64,000 bases of DNA from Rhodospirillaceae bacterium (GCA_040219235.1 JAVJSV010000016.1:124001-188000), one strand, 5' to 3'; positions 38,046 through 48,526 are shown, numbered from the stretch's first letter. The notes: generated from the letters alone by a model not told the origin. Made by a program: numbers and translations.

Positions 38046-38513
38046 ATGGATGGTGAGCCAGTCCAAGCGTCAACGAAGACCATAGATATTCATCGAATCA
38101 TTGAGATGATTCCTCATCGCTACCCGTTTTTGCTGGTTGACCGGGTTGAAGATGTTATTTCTGGTGAAAGTGCAGTCGGCGTAAAGAACGTCACAATAAA
38201 TGAGCCCTTTTTTCAGGGGCATTTCCCGAGTAGGCCGGTCATGCCAGGCGTATTGATTATTGAAGCTATGGCGCAAACCGCTGCTGTTTTGGTGGTCGAT
38301 AGCCTCGGCGCTGCGGCTGAAGGTAAACTTGTATACTTCATGAGTATTGAGAACGCACGTTTTAGACGTCCAGTTGAGCCCGGTGATCAATTAAAACTGA
38401 CGTGCTCCAAAGTGCGGCAACGTGCAAATGTATGGAAGTTTAACGGTGTTGCGAGAGTTGGTGACACAGTTGTTGCAGAGGCAACATACGCTGCCATGAT
38501 TATGGATGAATAG
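38046..38513 (+). CDS. fabZ: 3-hydroxyacyl-[acyl-carrier-protein] dehydratase FabZ
   Basis: A 155-residue hot-dog-fold dehydratase of fatty acid synthesis. The catalytic motif GHFPSRPVMPGVLIIEAMAQ contains the histidine and glutamate. It competes with LpxA for 3-hydroxyacyl-ACP, which explains its place between lpxD and lpxA. AAGGA precedes the ATG by 8 bases. Confidence 0.97.
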   Translation: MDGEPVQASTKTIDIHRIIEMIPHRYPFLLVDRVEDVISGESAVGVKNVTINEPFFQGHFPSRPVMPGVLIIEAMAQTAAVLVVDSLGAAAEGKLVYFMSIENARFRRPVEPGDQLKLTCSKVRQRANVWKFNGVARVGDTVVAEATYAAMIMDE

Positions 38514-38516
38514 CCT

Positions 38517-39323
38517 GTGACAGATGTACACGCGTCGGCGGTTGTCGACTCTTCAGCGCAAGTTGCCGAAACAGTCACGATTGGCCCCTATTGTATTGTA
38601 GGGCCTAACGTTGTTTTGGCTGAAGGCGTTAAGCTCACCTCGCACGTTGTGGTCGATGGTCATACAACAATTGGTTCAAATACTGTGGTTCAACCTTTTG
38701 CCAGTCTTGGAACGCCACCACAGCATTCTCGGTTTAAAGGCGAACCCTCGACCTTGGTTATCGGTGCAAATAACACCATCCGAGAGCATGTCACCATGCA
38801 TCCTGGGACTGAACATGGACGGATGACGACGACGATTGGCGACAACTGCTTATTTATGGTGGGGAGCCACGTGGCACATGACTGCAAGGTCGCTAATGAT
38901 GTTATATTAACAAATAGTGTTGCGTTAGGTGGGCATGTGGTGGTGGATGAGTTCGCCATTATCGGCGGCTTATCGGGGATTCATCAGTACGTTCGCATTG
39001 GTAAACATTCAATGATTGGCGGGTGTTCAGCCGTCGAGAGTGATGTCATTCCCTACGGTTCAGTTAAGGGAAACCGGGCCAGATTATCGGGTTTGAATAT
39101 TATTGGATTGCGGCGTCGTGGGTTCTCACGCGAAGATATTCGGTCACTGCGTACCGCATATGGTCTGCTGTTCTCTCAGGGAGGAAACATGGCTGAACGT
39201 ATCAGTGAAGTCGCAGATCTCTTTGCAGAGCACCCTGGTGTTCGTGATATTCTCGATTTTATTCAAGCTGATTCTTCACGCGCAATTTGCCAACCGTTGT
39301 TCTCGAATGGCAATGGAAGTTGA
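38517..39323 (+). CDS. lpxA: UDP-N-acetylglucosamine acyltransferase
   Basis: A 268-residue trimeric hexapeptide-repeat enzyme, first step of lipid A synthesis. The catalytic histidine is in MVGSHVAHDCKV; GGLSGIHQYVRIG and the C-terminal helical domain (from about 190, GLNIIGLRRRGFSREDIRSL) are typical. It starts with GTG 3 bases after fabZ. Confidence 0.97.
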   Translation: MTDVHASAVVDSSAQVAETVTIGPYCIVGPNVVLAEGVKLTSHVVVDGHTTIGSNTVVQPFASLGTPPQHSRFKGEPSTLVIGANNTIREHVTMHPGTEHGRMTTTIGDNCLFMVGSHVAHDCKVANDVILTNSVALGGHVVVDEFAIIGGLSGIHQYVRIGKHSMIGGCSAVESDVIPYGSVKGNRARLSGLNIIGLRRRGFSREDIRSLRTAYGLLFSQGGNMAERISEVADLFAEHPGVRDILDFIQADSSRAICQPLFSNGNGS

Positions 39324-39361
39324 CTCAGTTGCAACCATTTTAAGTTCTTAAGCTGAGGCTC

Positions 39362-40234
39362 ATGGATGACATATCGAAAGATAAACTTGGTATAATCGCA
39401 GGTGGAGGCGACCTTCCAAACGTATTAGTGGGAGAATGCTTAAAGCAGAAACGTCTGTTTGTTCTTGTCGCATTGGAAGGAGAGGCAGATGTTGCCTCGC
39501 TTTCCGTTAAACCTGATTTGGTTATGCGTATTGGCCGCGCAGGACAATGTTTCCGAAAATTCCGGGAAGCTGGTGTCTGCTCGGTGGTCATGGCTGGTAA
39601 AGTTAATCGTCCGTCCTTACTTGGGCTTAGGCCAGATTTCAGAACATTAAAGTTTCTCATTAGAATAGGCACCCGTGCTTTTGCGGACAAGAAGTCTGTC
39701 GGCGACGATCGCCTTCTGCGAGCCGTTATTCAGGAAATAGAGTTGGAAGGCTTCAAGGTTGTGGGCGTCGGTGACGTGTTATCAAGCTTGTGTGCTCCAC
39801 CGGGCGTATTAGGTAGGCATCAGCCTAGTGAGTCCGACTACGCAAGTGTCTCCATTGGCATTATGGCGGCAAAAGAGCTTGGAGCAGCTGATATCGGTCA
39901 GGCGGTTGTGGTGCACTCTGAGACTGTTATTGATCGAGAAGATGAGAATGGAACCAATGCGCTTATTCAAAGAGCTGGGCATTCAAAAAAAGCTGCTGGA
40001 GGGCTGATCCTGATTAAGACCTTAAAACCGTCTCAGGACCGCCGTGCGGACCTACCTGTGATTGGACCGGAGACAATTGAACATTGCGCTAGCGCTGGCT
40101 TCAAAGGCATTGCGGTTGAGGCTCAGGGCACACTAATTCTTGATCGTGGAAAGACAGTCGCTGCCGCCAATGATGCTGGATTGTTTTTTGTTGCTGTCGA
40201 GTGTGTCCCGACTGCACACCAAACCTCTTGTTAA
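39362..40234 (+). CDS. lpxI: UDP-2,3-diacylglucosamine diphosphatase LpxI
   Basis: A 290-residue member of the LpxI (DUF1009) family, which cleaves UDP-2,3-diacylglucosamine to lipid X in alphaproteobacteria that lack LpxH. The N-terminal domain starts LGIIAGGGDLPNVLV; the C-terminal domain has RAGHSKKAAGGLILIKTLKPSQDRRADLPVIGP with the catalytic acidic residue near DRRADLP. Position between lpxA and lpxB confirms it. Confidence 0.93.
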   Translation: MDDISKDKLGIIAGGGDLPNVLVGECLKQKRLFVLVALEGEADVASLSVKPDLVMRIGRAGQCFRKFREAGVCSVVMAGKVNRPSLLGLRPDFRTLKFLIRIGTRAFADKKSVGDDRLLRAVIQEIELEGFKVVGVGDVLSSLCAPPGVLGRHQPSESDYASVSIGIMAAKELGAADIGQAVVVHSETVIDREDENGTNALIQRAGHSKKAAGGLILIKTLKPSQDRRADLPVIGPETIEHCASAGFKGIAVEAQGTLILDRGKTVAAANDAGLFFVAVECVPTAHQTSC

Positions 40235-40248
40235 AAATGTTAGTTAAT

Positions 40249-41403
40249 ATGGACAAGCCAATTGTCTACCTATTAGCCCTAGAACCCTCGGGAGATGCCT
40301 TGGGCGCAGCATTGATTGAAGCCATCAGCCAAGAATTGAACGGTGAAGTCATCTTCGCCGGTGTTGGTGGGCAAGCCATGCAAGAACGCGGGCTCATATC
40401 TCTGTTTGATCCATCTGATCTTGCTCTCCTTGGTGTTTTTGAAGTTTTACCAAAGGCGAGTCTGGTCTTTCGCCGCGTACGTGAAGTGCTCTTAGACATA
40501 GAACGCGTTAAGCCAGATATATTGGTCACGATAGACTCTTGGGGTTTTACTGGCCGTATTCATAAAGCGCTAACCAAGCAGAAGAGTCCGCTTAAGCGCG
40601 TGAGATATGTCGCACCGCAAGTGTGGGCGTGGCGGCCTGGACGCGCAAAGCAGTTGTCGAAATGGATAGATCACCTGCTTACTCTTTTTCCATTTGAGCC
40701 CCCCTTGTTTATCGCAGCCGGTTTACCGGCCACCTGGGTTGGCCATCCTGTTGTTGACCGGGAGCGGGATGTTGAGTCAGGTGTGCTGCTGCGGAAAAGA
40801 CTCAACATAAGCGAAAGAGCCACCGTACTCGCGGTTTTGCCAGGTAGCCGGAAATCCGAGGTAAAAAGTCTCACGCCAGTTTTTTCTGAGACGATAGCTC
40901 AGCTGTACCAGCATATTCCCGAGCTGGTTATTGTTATTCCTACCGTCTCGGGAGTTAACGCAGATGTTAGAAAGTGGGCTTCGACCATTCCTGCGGGGGC
41001 GCATGTGCTGGAAGGCTCGTTGGATAAATTTGCAGCTTTGGAAGCTTCGGATATCGCGCTCGCAGCATCTGGAACCGTAACGCTTGAGCTTGCCCGGGCG
41101 CAAGTTCCCCACGTCATCGCCTATAAAGTACACCCGCTTTCTGCATTCGTCTTTCGGCGGCTAACACTCACAAAATACGTTAATCTTATAAATATTTTGC
41201 TTAATAGAGAGGTTATCACAGAGTGCCTTCAGCAAGGCTGTACGGCTATAAATCTTGCCAGTGACCTTAAAAAGCTTTTGCCGGGAGCGCCAGGAAGGCT
41301 TGATCAGATAAACGCCTTTGAGGAGGCACTGAATCAGCTAACGCCCCCAAATGGAAGTGCCAGCCAGGCCGCAGCCTTGTCAGTGGTTAAGCTGATGACC
41401 TAG
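40249..41403 (+). CDS. lpxB: Lipid-A-disaccharide synthase
   Basis: A 384-residue GT-B glycosyltransferase joining lipid X and UDP-diacylglucosamine. Typical segments are LALEPSGDALGAALIEAI, the PQVWAWRPGRAKQL block, VGHPVVD, VLPGSRKSEV and ASGTVTLELA. ATG 40249 gives the normal family start; ATG 40237 and a reading from 40201 overlapping lpxI are also possible. Last gene of the lipid A cluster; the next gene is convergent. Confidence 0.94.
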   Translation: MDKPIVYLLALEPSGDALGAALIEAISQELNGEVIFAGVGGQAMQERGLISLFDPSDLALLGVFEVLPKASLVFRRVREVLLDIERVKPDILVTIDSWGFTGRIHKALTKQKSPLKRVRYVAPQVWAWRPGRAKQLSKWIDHLLTLFPFEPPLFIAAGLPATWVGHPVVDRERDVESGVLLRKRLNISERATVLAVLPGSRKSEVKSLTPVFSETIAQLYQHIPELVIVIPTVSGVNADVRKWASTIPAGAHVLEGSLDKFAALEASDIALAASGTVTLELARAQVPHVIAYKVHPLSAFVFRRLTLTKYVNLINILLNREVITECLQQGCTAINLASDLKKLLPGAPGRLDQINAFEEALNQLTPPNGSASQAAALSVVKLMT

Positions 41404-41430
41404 GTGATTGAACGCAAGGCTGGAAAATTT

Positions 41431-42576
41431 CTATTCTGTTTTTGCAGCCAGAGTTTGCCGTATGGGTAGTTTTACTTCTGCTCGAGTCCCACCTTCGGGC
41501 CGTTCTGTGAATGTCAGTTGGCCTTCATGAAGTCTTACAACCGCATTAATAATGGACAGCCCAAGTCCAATTCCGCTGTTCTCATCTCTGTATTGCCGCA
41601 GGGCGGCATCAGATAGCTCAGCATTGTGATTTTGGAAATTGCCGTTTTCTTGTTTCATTCCAATGCCAGTGTCTTTTACGACTATGGTCACTGTCTGTCT
41701 CTCCGATGTGCCTTCTGAGTTAACACAAACCTTTACGGTGCCGTTGGGTAGGGTGAATTTTAAAGCGTTATTGAGCAAATTAATCACGACCTGCTTAAGA
41801 CCTTTGCGATCAGCTTCAACACGTATTGGGATGTCTGGCAATTCGTTCTCTAGTTTTATTTTTTTTGAATCTGCCAGTCCGCTCAGCATAGAAAAACATT
41901 CGGAGAGTATTTCATTTAAATCAACCAACTCTAATTTAAGCGAGTTAACACCGATCTCGTAGCGAGACAATTCAAGTAGGTCATCTATCAGTGTTCCAAG
42001 ATGAGAGGCGGAGCTTTTGATTAAGCCTAAGTATTCATCGAGGTCGATTGGTTTTTTAGAGAGCGTCTCGCGCTGTAGCAGAAAGTCTGTAAATCCGACA
42101 ATTGCATTCATGGGGGTTCGGAGTTCGTGACTGATATTCGCTAGGAAACGAGTTTTCGCGCGGTCGGCTTGTCGGGCATCATCGCGGGCTTGTGCCAAAG
42201 CCGCCATTGCTTCTTTTTCTGCGGTAATATCAATCATCACCCCATATAGCCGGACGGGCCGTCCTTTATCACTTTCGACTGCAGCAATATCACGGATCCA
42301 AACGGTGCGACCGTCGGCCGCGAACATTCTATATTCAAACTCGTGCGAAATAAGTTTCGCGGTACAGTCTTGGCAAAAAGAGACGGCGCGAACAACATCA
42401 TCTGGATGTATTAACGACGACCAGAACCCGGGCTCTTTCCATTTTTCTACAGGGTAGCCCAGCACAGTTTCAGCATAGCGGGAGGTATAGATAAACTCGA
42501 AGGTGGTTGGATTTGCTTCCCAACCGATGACGTTGCTGTTTTCGATGATACGTTGATAGATTGAGTCAGTCGTCAT
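41431..42576 (-). CDS. Soluble PAS-domain sensor histidine kinase
   Basis: A 381-residue kinase with no membrane segment. One PAS domain (about 11-120) of the PAS_3 type is followed by HisKA with the phospho-acceptor in FLANISHELRTPMNAIVGF (histidine near 150) and an HATPase_c domain with N box (LNNALKF), DTGIGM and GIGLGLSI. Start is ATG 42576; a GTG five codons upstream is possible. No response regulator gene is close, so it is an orphan kinase. It lies downstream of gltA across a strong terminator. Confidence 0.9.
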   Translation of the reverse strand: MTTDSIYQRIIENSNVIGWEANPTTFEFIYTSRYAETVLGYPVEKWKEPGFWSSLIHPDDVVRAVSFCQDCTAKLISHEFEYRMFAADGRTVWIRDIAAVESDKGRPVRLYGVMIDITAEKEAMAALAQARDDARQADRAKTRFLANISHELRTPMNAIVGFTDFLLQRETLSKKPIDLDEYLGLIKSSASHLGTLIDDLLELSRYEIGVNSLKLELVDLNEILSECFSMLSGLADSKKIKLENELPDIPIRVEADRKGLKQVVINLLNNALKFTLPNGTVKVCVNSEGTSERQTVTIVVKDTGIGMKQENGNFQNHNAELSDAALRQYRDENSGIGLGLSIINAVVRLHEGQLTFTERPEGGTRAEVKLPIRQTLAAKTE

Positions 42577-42607
42577 GCTTTTGAAAGCCACCAGTACTTA
42601 AGTAAGA

Positions 42608-42640
42608 AAAAAGGCATTGCCAGTATAGCAATGCCTTTTT
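42608..42640 (-). terminator. Intrinsic terminator of gltA
   Basis: A perfect 13-base stem: AAAAAGGCATTGC (42608-42620) and GCAATGCCTTTTT (42628-42640), loop of seven. On the minus strand it ends in TTTTT, 28 bases after the gltA stop. Confidence 0.9.
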
Positions 42641-42668
42641 CTATTACTATCCAAGTCTGGCGGTGAGC

Positions 42669-43955
42669 TTAACGCTTCCCAAGCTCAACATAGGGACGAT
42701 GACCTTCACCCGTGTACAACTGGCGCGGCCGGCCAATTTTCTGCTGAGGATCTTCAATCATTTCGTTCCACTGGGCTATCCAACCGGTTGTTCTCGCCAG
42801 CGCGAATAAGGCTGTGAACATGGTTACTGGGATGCCCATTGCCTGGAAGATAATTCCAGAATAAAAATCGACGTTTGGATAAAGTTTCTTTTCAATGAAG
42901 TACTCATCTTCCAAAGCGATTTTTTCCAGCGCAACTGCGATGTCCAAAAGCGGATTATCTTTGATGCCAAGTTCTGCGAGAACCTCTTTACAGGCTTTGG
43001 CTAAAATCGTTGCCCGCGGATCGTAGTTTTTATAAACGCGATGACCAAAGCCCATAAGACGGAAGGGGTCGTTCTTATCCTTAGCGCGTTTAACAAACTC
43101 ATCAATACGGCTTACGTCGCCAATTTCATTGAGCATATTTAGCACAGCTTCGTTGGCACCACCGTGCGCAGGACCCCAGAGCGACGCAATACCAGCTGCG
43201 ATACATGCAAATGGGTTTGCACCAGAGGAGCCAGCCAATCGAACGGTCGATGTTGACGCGTTTTGTTCGTGATCCGCATGAAGAATAAGAATACGGTCCA
43301 TAGCTTTGGCGAGAATCGGGTTAACTTCGTAATCTTCGCAAGGTGTTGCAAACATCATGTAGAGAAAGTTCTCGGCGTATCCCAGGTCATTACGAGGATA
43401 GATGAATGGCTGCCCTAATGAATATTTGTAGGCCCACGCAGCGATGGTCGGCATTTTTGCAATAAGGCGGTAGGAAGAGATCCGCCGATGTTCTGGGTTC
43501 GTGATATCTAAACTGTCGTGATAAAACGCAGAAAACGCGCCGACAACGCCACACATAATAGCCATCGGGTGCGCATCGCGTCGAAAACCAGAATAGAAGT
43601 TCCGAATTTGCTCATGCATCATCGTGTGGTAGGTGATGTCATGCTCAAATTGGTCTTTTTCTGCCTTGTTAGGTAGTTCACCTTTGAGAAGCAGGTAGGC
43701 AACTTCTTCAAAGTTACAGTTGTTGGCGAGATCATCGATGGCATAGCCGCGATGCAGCAACATGCCCTCATCCCCATCAATGTATGTGATGGCTGATTCA
43801 CAGCTGCCCGTCGACGTGAAGCCAGGGTCGTAGGTGAACATGCCAGTATTGGCATAGAACTTCCTGATATCGACAACATCAGGCCCTGTTGAGCCACTGA
43901 GGACTGGAAATTCGTAGTTTTGGTTGTCTACGGTGAGGTTTACTTTTTTTGTCAC
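42669..43955 (-). CDS. gltA: Citrate synthase
   Basis: A 428-residue type II (hexameric, Gram-negative) citrate synthase that condenses oxaloacetate and acetyl-CoA. Catalytic histidines lie in [18 protein letters not shown] and [29 protein letters not shown] is also conserved. A short N-terminal beta domain is typical of this type. Monocistronic by appearance: its own terminator follows and a 167-base region separates it from gltX. Confidence 0.97.
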   Translation of the reverse strand: MTKKVNLTVDNQNYEFPVLSGSTGPDVVDIRKFYANTGMFTYDPGFTSTGSCESAITYIDGDEGMLLHRGYAIDDLANNCNFEEVAYLLLKGELPNKAEKDQFEHDITYHTMMHEQIRNFYSGFRRDAHPMAIMCGVVGAFSAFYHDSLDITNPEHRRISSYRLIAKMPTIAAWAYKYSLGQPFIYPRNDLGYAENFLYMMFATPCEDYEVNPILAKAMDRILILHADHEQNASTSTVRLAGSSGANPFACIAAGIASLWGPAHGGANEAVLNMLNEIGDVSRIDEFVKRAKDKNDPFRLMGFGHRVYKNYDPRATILAKACKEVLAELGIKDNPLLDIAVALEKIALEDEYFIEKKLYPNVDFYSGIIFQAMGIPVTMFTALFALARTTGWIAQWNEMIEDPQQKIGRPRQLYTGEGHRPYVELGKR

Positions 43956-44122
43956 GTGCAGTACTTTCCATGATTGGGATGAGCGCCTCCCAAAAGCGTC
44001 AAACCCTTATTTTCTTTAGGAATTATTGCGCTGCTTATAATACGCCAGGGCATTTTGATCAATTGCCAGAGGCGTTAAAGCATTAATGTGACCAATGCGC
44101 GAATGCATAAAACCCTTATTTA

Positions 44123-45529
44123 TCAATTACTTTGAGTGTAATCTTCAATTCTCTTTAGAGTTTCTTCTTGGCCAAAAATTGCCATAACTTCAAAAATCGG
44201 GGGAGAAACCGTGCTGCCCGTCACGGCGGCGCGGAGCGGTTGGGCCAATTTACCCAGCTTTAGTCCCATTTTTTCAGCGTAATCTCTAGCCCAGTTTTCA
44301 AGAGCGTCTGAAGTCCAGGGCTGGAAGTTGGCGAGATCATCCCGCGCTGCAGCAAGTGTAATTCTGGCATCGTCATCCAAAACCTTAAGGGCTTTGTCAT
44401 CAAGGGTCAGAGGGCGCGGTGTGACATAAAGCCTGGCGCTATCGGTTAGTTCGAGCAGAGTTTTAGCGCGCTCTTTCAAGCTCGCCATGCCAAGTTTGAG
44501 ATGCGAGCGCGTTGTGTCATCGAGTGAGCTGCCGGCTAGATCTTCTAGCTCATCTTGTATCAGGGATAAGAGCCGGTCATCGTCAGCCGTTTTAATGTAG
44601 TGGGCGTTCAGAGCCGTTAGCTTAGCTGTATCGAAGCGGGCAGGCGCTTTGCCAAGGCCAGTGCCATCGAACCACTCTGCGGCTTGTTCATCAGAGATGA
44701 TTTCATCATCGCCATGTCCCCAGCCCAGACGAAGCAGATAATTACGCAGCGCTTCGGGTAAAAATCCCATCTCGCGGTAGGCTTCCGCACCCAGGGCGCC
44801 ATGGCGTTTTGAGAGTTTTGCCCCATCTGGTCCATGAATTAGCGGAATATGCCCGTAAATTGGCACAGTCCAGTCCATGGCACGAAACAGCTGGATTTGA
44901 CGAAAGGCGTTGGTGAGGTGGTCATCTCCCCGAATAACGTGGGTGATGCCCATATCGTGATCATCGACAACGACCGATAGCATGTATGTGGGGGAACCAT
45001 CGGAGCGTAGCAAAATCATATCGTCGAGTTGCGCATTTGCGACCGTGACTTTGCCCTGCACTAAATCTTCGAGAACCGTTTCACCGTCTTGGGGTGCTTT
45101 CAGTCTGATGACGGGGGCGATACCATCAGGGGCGTCTACCGGGTTTCTGTCGCGCCAACGGCCATCATAGCGCGTTGGCAAACCCGCAGCCTTTTGCGCG
45201 GCGCGCATGTCTGAGAGTTCTTCTGGAGACGCATAACAGCGATACGCATGTCCACCATCCAATAACTGCTGTGCAACCTCGGCATGCCGTTCCCGGCGCG
45301 AGGATTGAGAGACTGGCTCGCCATCCCAATCGAGGCCGAGCCATGCCAGAGCATCATAAATTGCATCAATCGCGTCCTGAGTGGAACGCTTGATATCTGT
45401 GTCCTCAATTCTCAGGAGGTACTGTCCACCATGATGCTGAGCAAACAACTTATTGAACAACGCCGTGCGTGCCCCTCCGATATGAAGGAACCCAGTCGGT
45501 GAGGGCGCAAAGCGGGTAATGACAGACAT
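44123..45529 (-). CDS. gltX: Glutamyl-tRNA synthetase
   Basis: A 468-residue class I synthetase. The HIGH-type motif is in APSPTGFLHIGGARTALF and the KMSKS-type motif is GAKLSKRHGALG; an all-helical anticodon domain follows. Many alphaproteobacteria have two GltX copies, one charging tRNA-Gln for transamidation, and only one lies here. It is divergent from comEC with a 127-base spacer. Confidence 0.96.
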   Translation of the reverse strand: MSVITRFAPSPTGFLHIGGARTALFNKLFAQHHGGQYLLRIEDTDIKRSTQDAIDAIYDALAWLGLDWDGEPVSQSSRRERHAEVAQQLLDGGHAYRCYASPEELSDMRAAQKAAGLPTRYDGRWRDRNPVDAPDGIAPVIRLKAPQDGETVLEDLVQGKVTVANAQLDDMILLRSDGSPTYMLSVVVDDHDMGITHVIRGDDHLTNAFRQIQLFRAMDWTVPIYGHIPLIHGPDGAKLSKRHGALGAEAYREMGFLPEALRNYLLRLGWGHGDDEIISDEQAAEWFDGTGLGKAPARFDTAKLTALNAHYIKTADDDRLLSLIQDELEDLAGSSLDDTTRSHLKLGMASLKERAKTLLELTDSARLYVTPRPLTLDDKALKVLDDDARITLAAARDDLANFQPWTSDALENWARDYAEKMGLKLGKLAQPLRAAVTGSTVSPPIFEVMAIFGQEETLKRIEDYTQSN

Positions 45530-45588
45530 AATTTCGCAATCAAACTAATCGTTAGAACACAGCATATCGCTGTTTTTATGCCGTTCCT

Positions 45589-45603
45589 GTAGCATACTGC
45601 TAC
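45589..45603. promoter_or_regulatory. Palindrome between gltX and comEC
   Basis: GTAGCA and TGCTAC flank TAC, a short operator-like inverted repeat in the divergent promoter region. No known regulator is assigned. Confidence 0.3.
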
Positions 45604-45656
45604 CATCAGGGAAATGATTGTGCCGTCTGATCACTGACGCATTGGAGCGCATCATC

Positions 45657-47807
45657 TTGAGTGAAGCTACGCCAAGAGATTTGTTTGACGAAGACGCTCC
45701 AGATGAGCGTTTCCCGGACGCGTCTGTTGGCAAGTTATATGCTTTTAGCTCTAGCCGCTTTTTGACCGAAGAACTTGAAAAACAAAGTTCCCATGCGGTG
45801 CTGTGGTGGCCAGTTGTGATGGCCATCGGCATCGGTATTTTCTTCGCACTTCCAGCGGACCCACAGCCCTGGATTGGGTTCCTGTGTCTTGCAGCCGTTC
45901 TCGCCGTGAGGACGGCGTTTAGGGTCAGCTTTTGGGTGCGATTGTTCACGTTCGTCCTCGCGCTGATCAGTGTTGGATTCTGTGCAGCACAACTTCGGAC
46001 ACATCTTGTTGATGCCCCAAGCCTTCTCGAGGACGTTGGGCCGGCGCTGGTGACGGGGACTGTAATTCAGGTGGAACCTTCGGGATCAGCGCATCGCGTT
46101 ACGCTGGATCGGTTGCATATCTCCGGGTTTTCCGAGGATCAAACTCCTGCAAAGGTTCGTGTTCGCATTCCAGGCAGCCATGGGGTGCCGCGCGTTGGTC
46201 AGAACATCGAGGTTCGCTCAATACTACGTCCTCCTGGACGTCCAGTTGCGCCCGGTGCGTTTGATTTCCAGCGGTACAGCTATTTTCGCCAGCTTGGCGG
46301 CGTTGGTTTTGCAGTTGGCCAATGGCAGTCCGTGTCTGACTTGGGGGCAACGACGTCTGTTTGGAAAGACCGTGTCTTAGAGTTGCGCGCCGACGTCGGG
46401 GGCAGGCTCTCAAAGAGCTTGCCGGATGAATCTGGTGCTGTGGCCCGTGCGCTCATAACTGGCGAAAGAAACGCCGTGCCAGAAGATCTACAGGAAGCCT
46501 ACCGTCAGGCTGGGCTGGCTCATATGCTTGCGATCTCCGGGCTACATATGAGTCTTCTAACGGGGCTGGCTTTTCTGTTTTTCCGTTATGGACTGGCCCT
46601 CGTGCTCCCCATAGCGGAACGCTTTGATATCAAGAAGCTTTCAGCCGTAATTGCCCTTGGCGCGGCATTGTTTTACCTGGTGCTGTCGGGGTCGAATATT
46701 CCCGCGCAACGGGCGTTTATTATGGTGAGTGTTGTCCTGGGTGCCATCCTTATAGATCGCACAGCTTTGTCATTACGAACGTTAGCCTGGGCGGCGATGC
46801 TTGTTTTGCTGCTTCAACCTGAGGCATTAGTCGGCGCAAGCTTTCAGCTCTCTTTTGCGGCTGTTGTTGCGCTGATCGCCGTTTACGAGCGGGTCCATTT
46901 GAGAAGTCGACTTTGGAATCGATATGGAAACTTTCAGCCTCTCAAAGCTTTGGCGCTTTATGCTCTGGCGGTGTTGGTGACAGACTTGATTGCAACGAGC
47001 GCAACTGCGCCATTTACAGCTTTTCATTTTCATGAAATCCCGAGCTACTCGTTATTGGCAAACCTTTTGGCTGGACCCGTTATGGGATTGTTGATTATGC
47101 CTTTTGGCTTGATCGCGCTCTTGCTCATGCCTTTTGGGTTAGAATCTATCGCCCTTATCCCCATGGGATTTGGTATTGATCTTGTTGACTCCATAGCCCG
47201 CTTTGTATCTTCTCTCCCAGGCTCAATCCTTGTTACTCCACAAGCAGAGCTCTGGGCGCTTATCGCTGTCTCTGTTGGTGCTCTCTTTCTCGCCTTGTGG
47301 CAGGGGCACCTGAGATGGTTAGGCACAATTGCTATGGTAATTGGATTATTGCAACCCTGGAATTCTGTGGGGCCAGATATCGTGATCGATGAAGACGCTC
47401 AGCTGATTGCCTTTAAAGGGGAAGATGGAAAATTGAGCCTCCCATCAGGTCGTGCGGACGGTTTTACGCGCGGCGTATGGAGCGAAATGTGGGGAAGATC
47501 GAACGTTGCTCAGAAGGACATCGACGGGCTGAACTGTGATGCCATCGGCTGTCGATATGCCAAGGGTGGTCTTATTATTTCTATTGCCAACACAGAAGCG
47601 GCGGTGTTTGAAGACTGTGGTCAGTCAGATGTATTAGTTGCGCGTGTTCCAACGTGGCAGATTTGCAAACAAGATCAGAGCATTGATCGCTTCGATGTCT
47701 GGAGGCATGGCGCTCATGCAATTTGGCTAAATGGGGGCGAAGTTAAGGTCGAACGGGTGTCAGATAAAACTGGCCGCAGGATTTGGAACAGATCCACTTG
47801 GCGTTAA
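45657..47807 (+). CDS. comEC: ComEC/Rec2-family DNA-uptake channel protein
   Basis: A protein of about 716 residues with an N-terminal DUF4131-type part (two helices then an OB-like domain: VTGTVIQVEPSGSAHRVTLDRL) and the Competence domain with about ten helices (HMLAISGLHMSLLTGLAF is the family hallmark). The C-terminal metallo-beta-lactamase domain seen in some relatives is absent; a short soluble region takes its place. Start is uncertain: TTG 45657 has GGAG ten bases upstream, TTG 45618 is the longest. It may move single-stranded DNA across the inner membrane. Confidence 0.88.
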   Translation: MSEATPRDLFDEDAPDERFPDASVGKLYAFSSSRFLTEELEKQSSHAVLWWPVVMAIGIGIFFALPADPQPWIGFLCLAAVLAVRTAFRVSFWVRLFTFVLALISVGFCAAQLRTHLVDAPSLLEDVGPALVTGTVIQVEPSGSAHRVTLDRLHISGFSEDQTPAKVRVRIPGSHGVPRVGQNIEVRSILRPPGRPVAPGAFDFQRYSYFRQLGGVGFAVGQWQSVSDLGATTSVWKDRVLELRADVGGRLSKSLPDESGAVARALITGERNAVPEDLQEAYRQAGLAHMLAISGLHMSLLTGLAFLFFRYGLALVLPIAERFDIKKLSAVIALGAALFYLVLSGSNIPAQRAFIMVSVVLGAILIDRTALSLRTLAWAAMLVLLLQPEALVGASFQLSFAAVVALIAVYERVHLRSRLWNRYGNFQPLKALALYALAVLVTDLIATSATAPFTAFHFHEIPSYSLLANLLAGPVMGLLIMPFGLIALLLMPFGLESIALIPMGFGIDLVDSIARFVSSLPGSILVTPQAELWALIAVSVGALFLALWQGHLRWLGTIAMVIGLLQPWNSVGPDIVIDEDAQLIAFKGEDGKLSLPSGRADGFTRGVWSEMWGRSNVAQKDIDGLNCDAIGCRYAKGGLIISIANTEAAVFEDCGQSDVLVARVPTWQICKQDQSIDRFDVWRHGAHAIWLNGGEVKVERVSDKTGRRIWNRSTWR

Positions 47808-47833
47808 TTTCCTTGCCAGATGACTTTACGCTC

Positions 47834-48526
47834 TTAGTACTGCCTTAAAAGACCAACCAGTTTACCTTGGACCTTTACCCGATCAGGCCCAAAAATACGG
47901 GTTTCATACGCCGGGTTGGCAGGCTCTAAGGCTATGGATTCACCCTTGCGGCGTAGTCGCTTCAAGGTTGCCTCTTCGCCATCAACTAGGGCAACCACAA
48001 TGGTTCCGTTTTCGGCCCGATCACTGTGCTGGATGATCACGGTGTCTCCATCCAGAATTCCAGCATCAATCATGGAATCACCTTCAATCGTGAGGGCGTA
48101 ATGGTCGCCGCTTCCGCCCAACATGGAGGGGGGGACGCCAATGTGCGACGCGGGATCACTCAAGGCTTCAATGGGCATACCGGCAGCGATCTTGCCATAC
48201 AGAGGAACCTGCATGTGACCATCCGCATCGTTGGCCGGGACGGGGTCTGCTTTACCAAAATGGGCAGAAACGACATTCGAGGAAGCTGGTTGGACTCCTG
48301 TGATTGTGGTGTTCTCAGGCAGTTTCATAATTTCCAGAGCGCGGGCGCGATGGGGAAGACGTCGCAAGAACCCCCGTTCTTCCAAGGCCGTAATGAGACG
48401 ATGAATCCCAGATTTTGACTTCAAATCCAGAGCGTTTTTCATTTCATCAAAGGACGGTGCAACGCCGTCACTTTGCATTCTGTCATGAATAAACATCAGC
48501 AGTTGGTGTTGTTTTTTCGTCAGCAT
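47834..48526 (-). CDS. lexA: LexA repressor
   Basis: A 230-residue SOS repressor. The N-terminal winged helix-turn-helix (about 1-70, [13 protein letters not shown]) is followed by a linker and the self-cleaving domain: cleavage site A115-G116 ([10 protein letters not shown]), catalytic S151 (EGDSMIDAG) and K189 (ATLKRL). Start is ATG 48526; the reading from 48562 would begin next to the operator. Autoregulated through the SOS box just upstream. Confidence 0.97.
   Translation of the reverse strand: MLTKKQHQLLMFIHDRMQSDGVAPSFDEMKNALDLKSKSGIHRLITALEERGFLRRLPHRARALEIMKLPENTTITGVQPASSNVVSAHFGKADPVPANDADGHMQVPLYGKIAAGMPIEALSDPASHIGVPPSMLGGSGDHYALTIEGDSMIDAGILDGDTVIIQHSDRAENGTIVVALVDGEEATLKRLRRKGESIALEPANPAYETRIFGPDRVKVQGKLVGLLRQY

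Noticed and set aside
45555-45577. ACAGC/GCTGT hairpin with a T run between gltX and comEC as a terminator
   Set aside because: The stem is only five bases and no plus-strand gene ends there.
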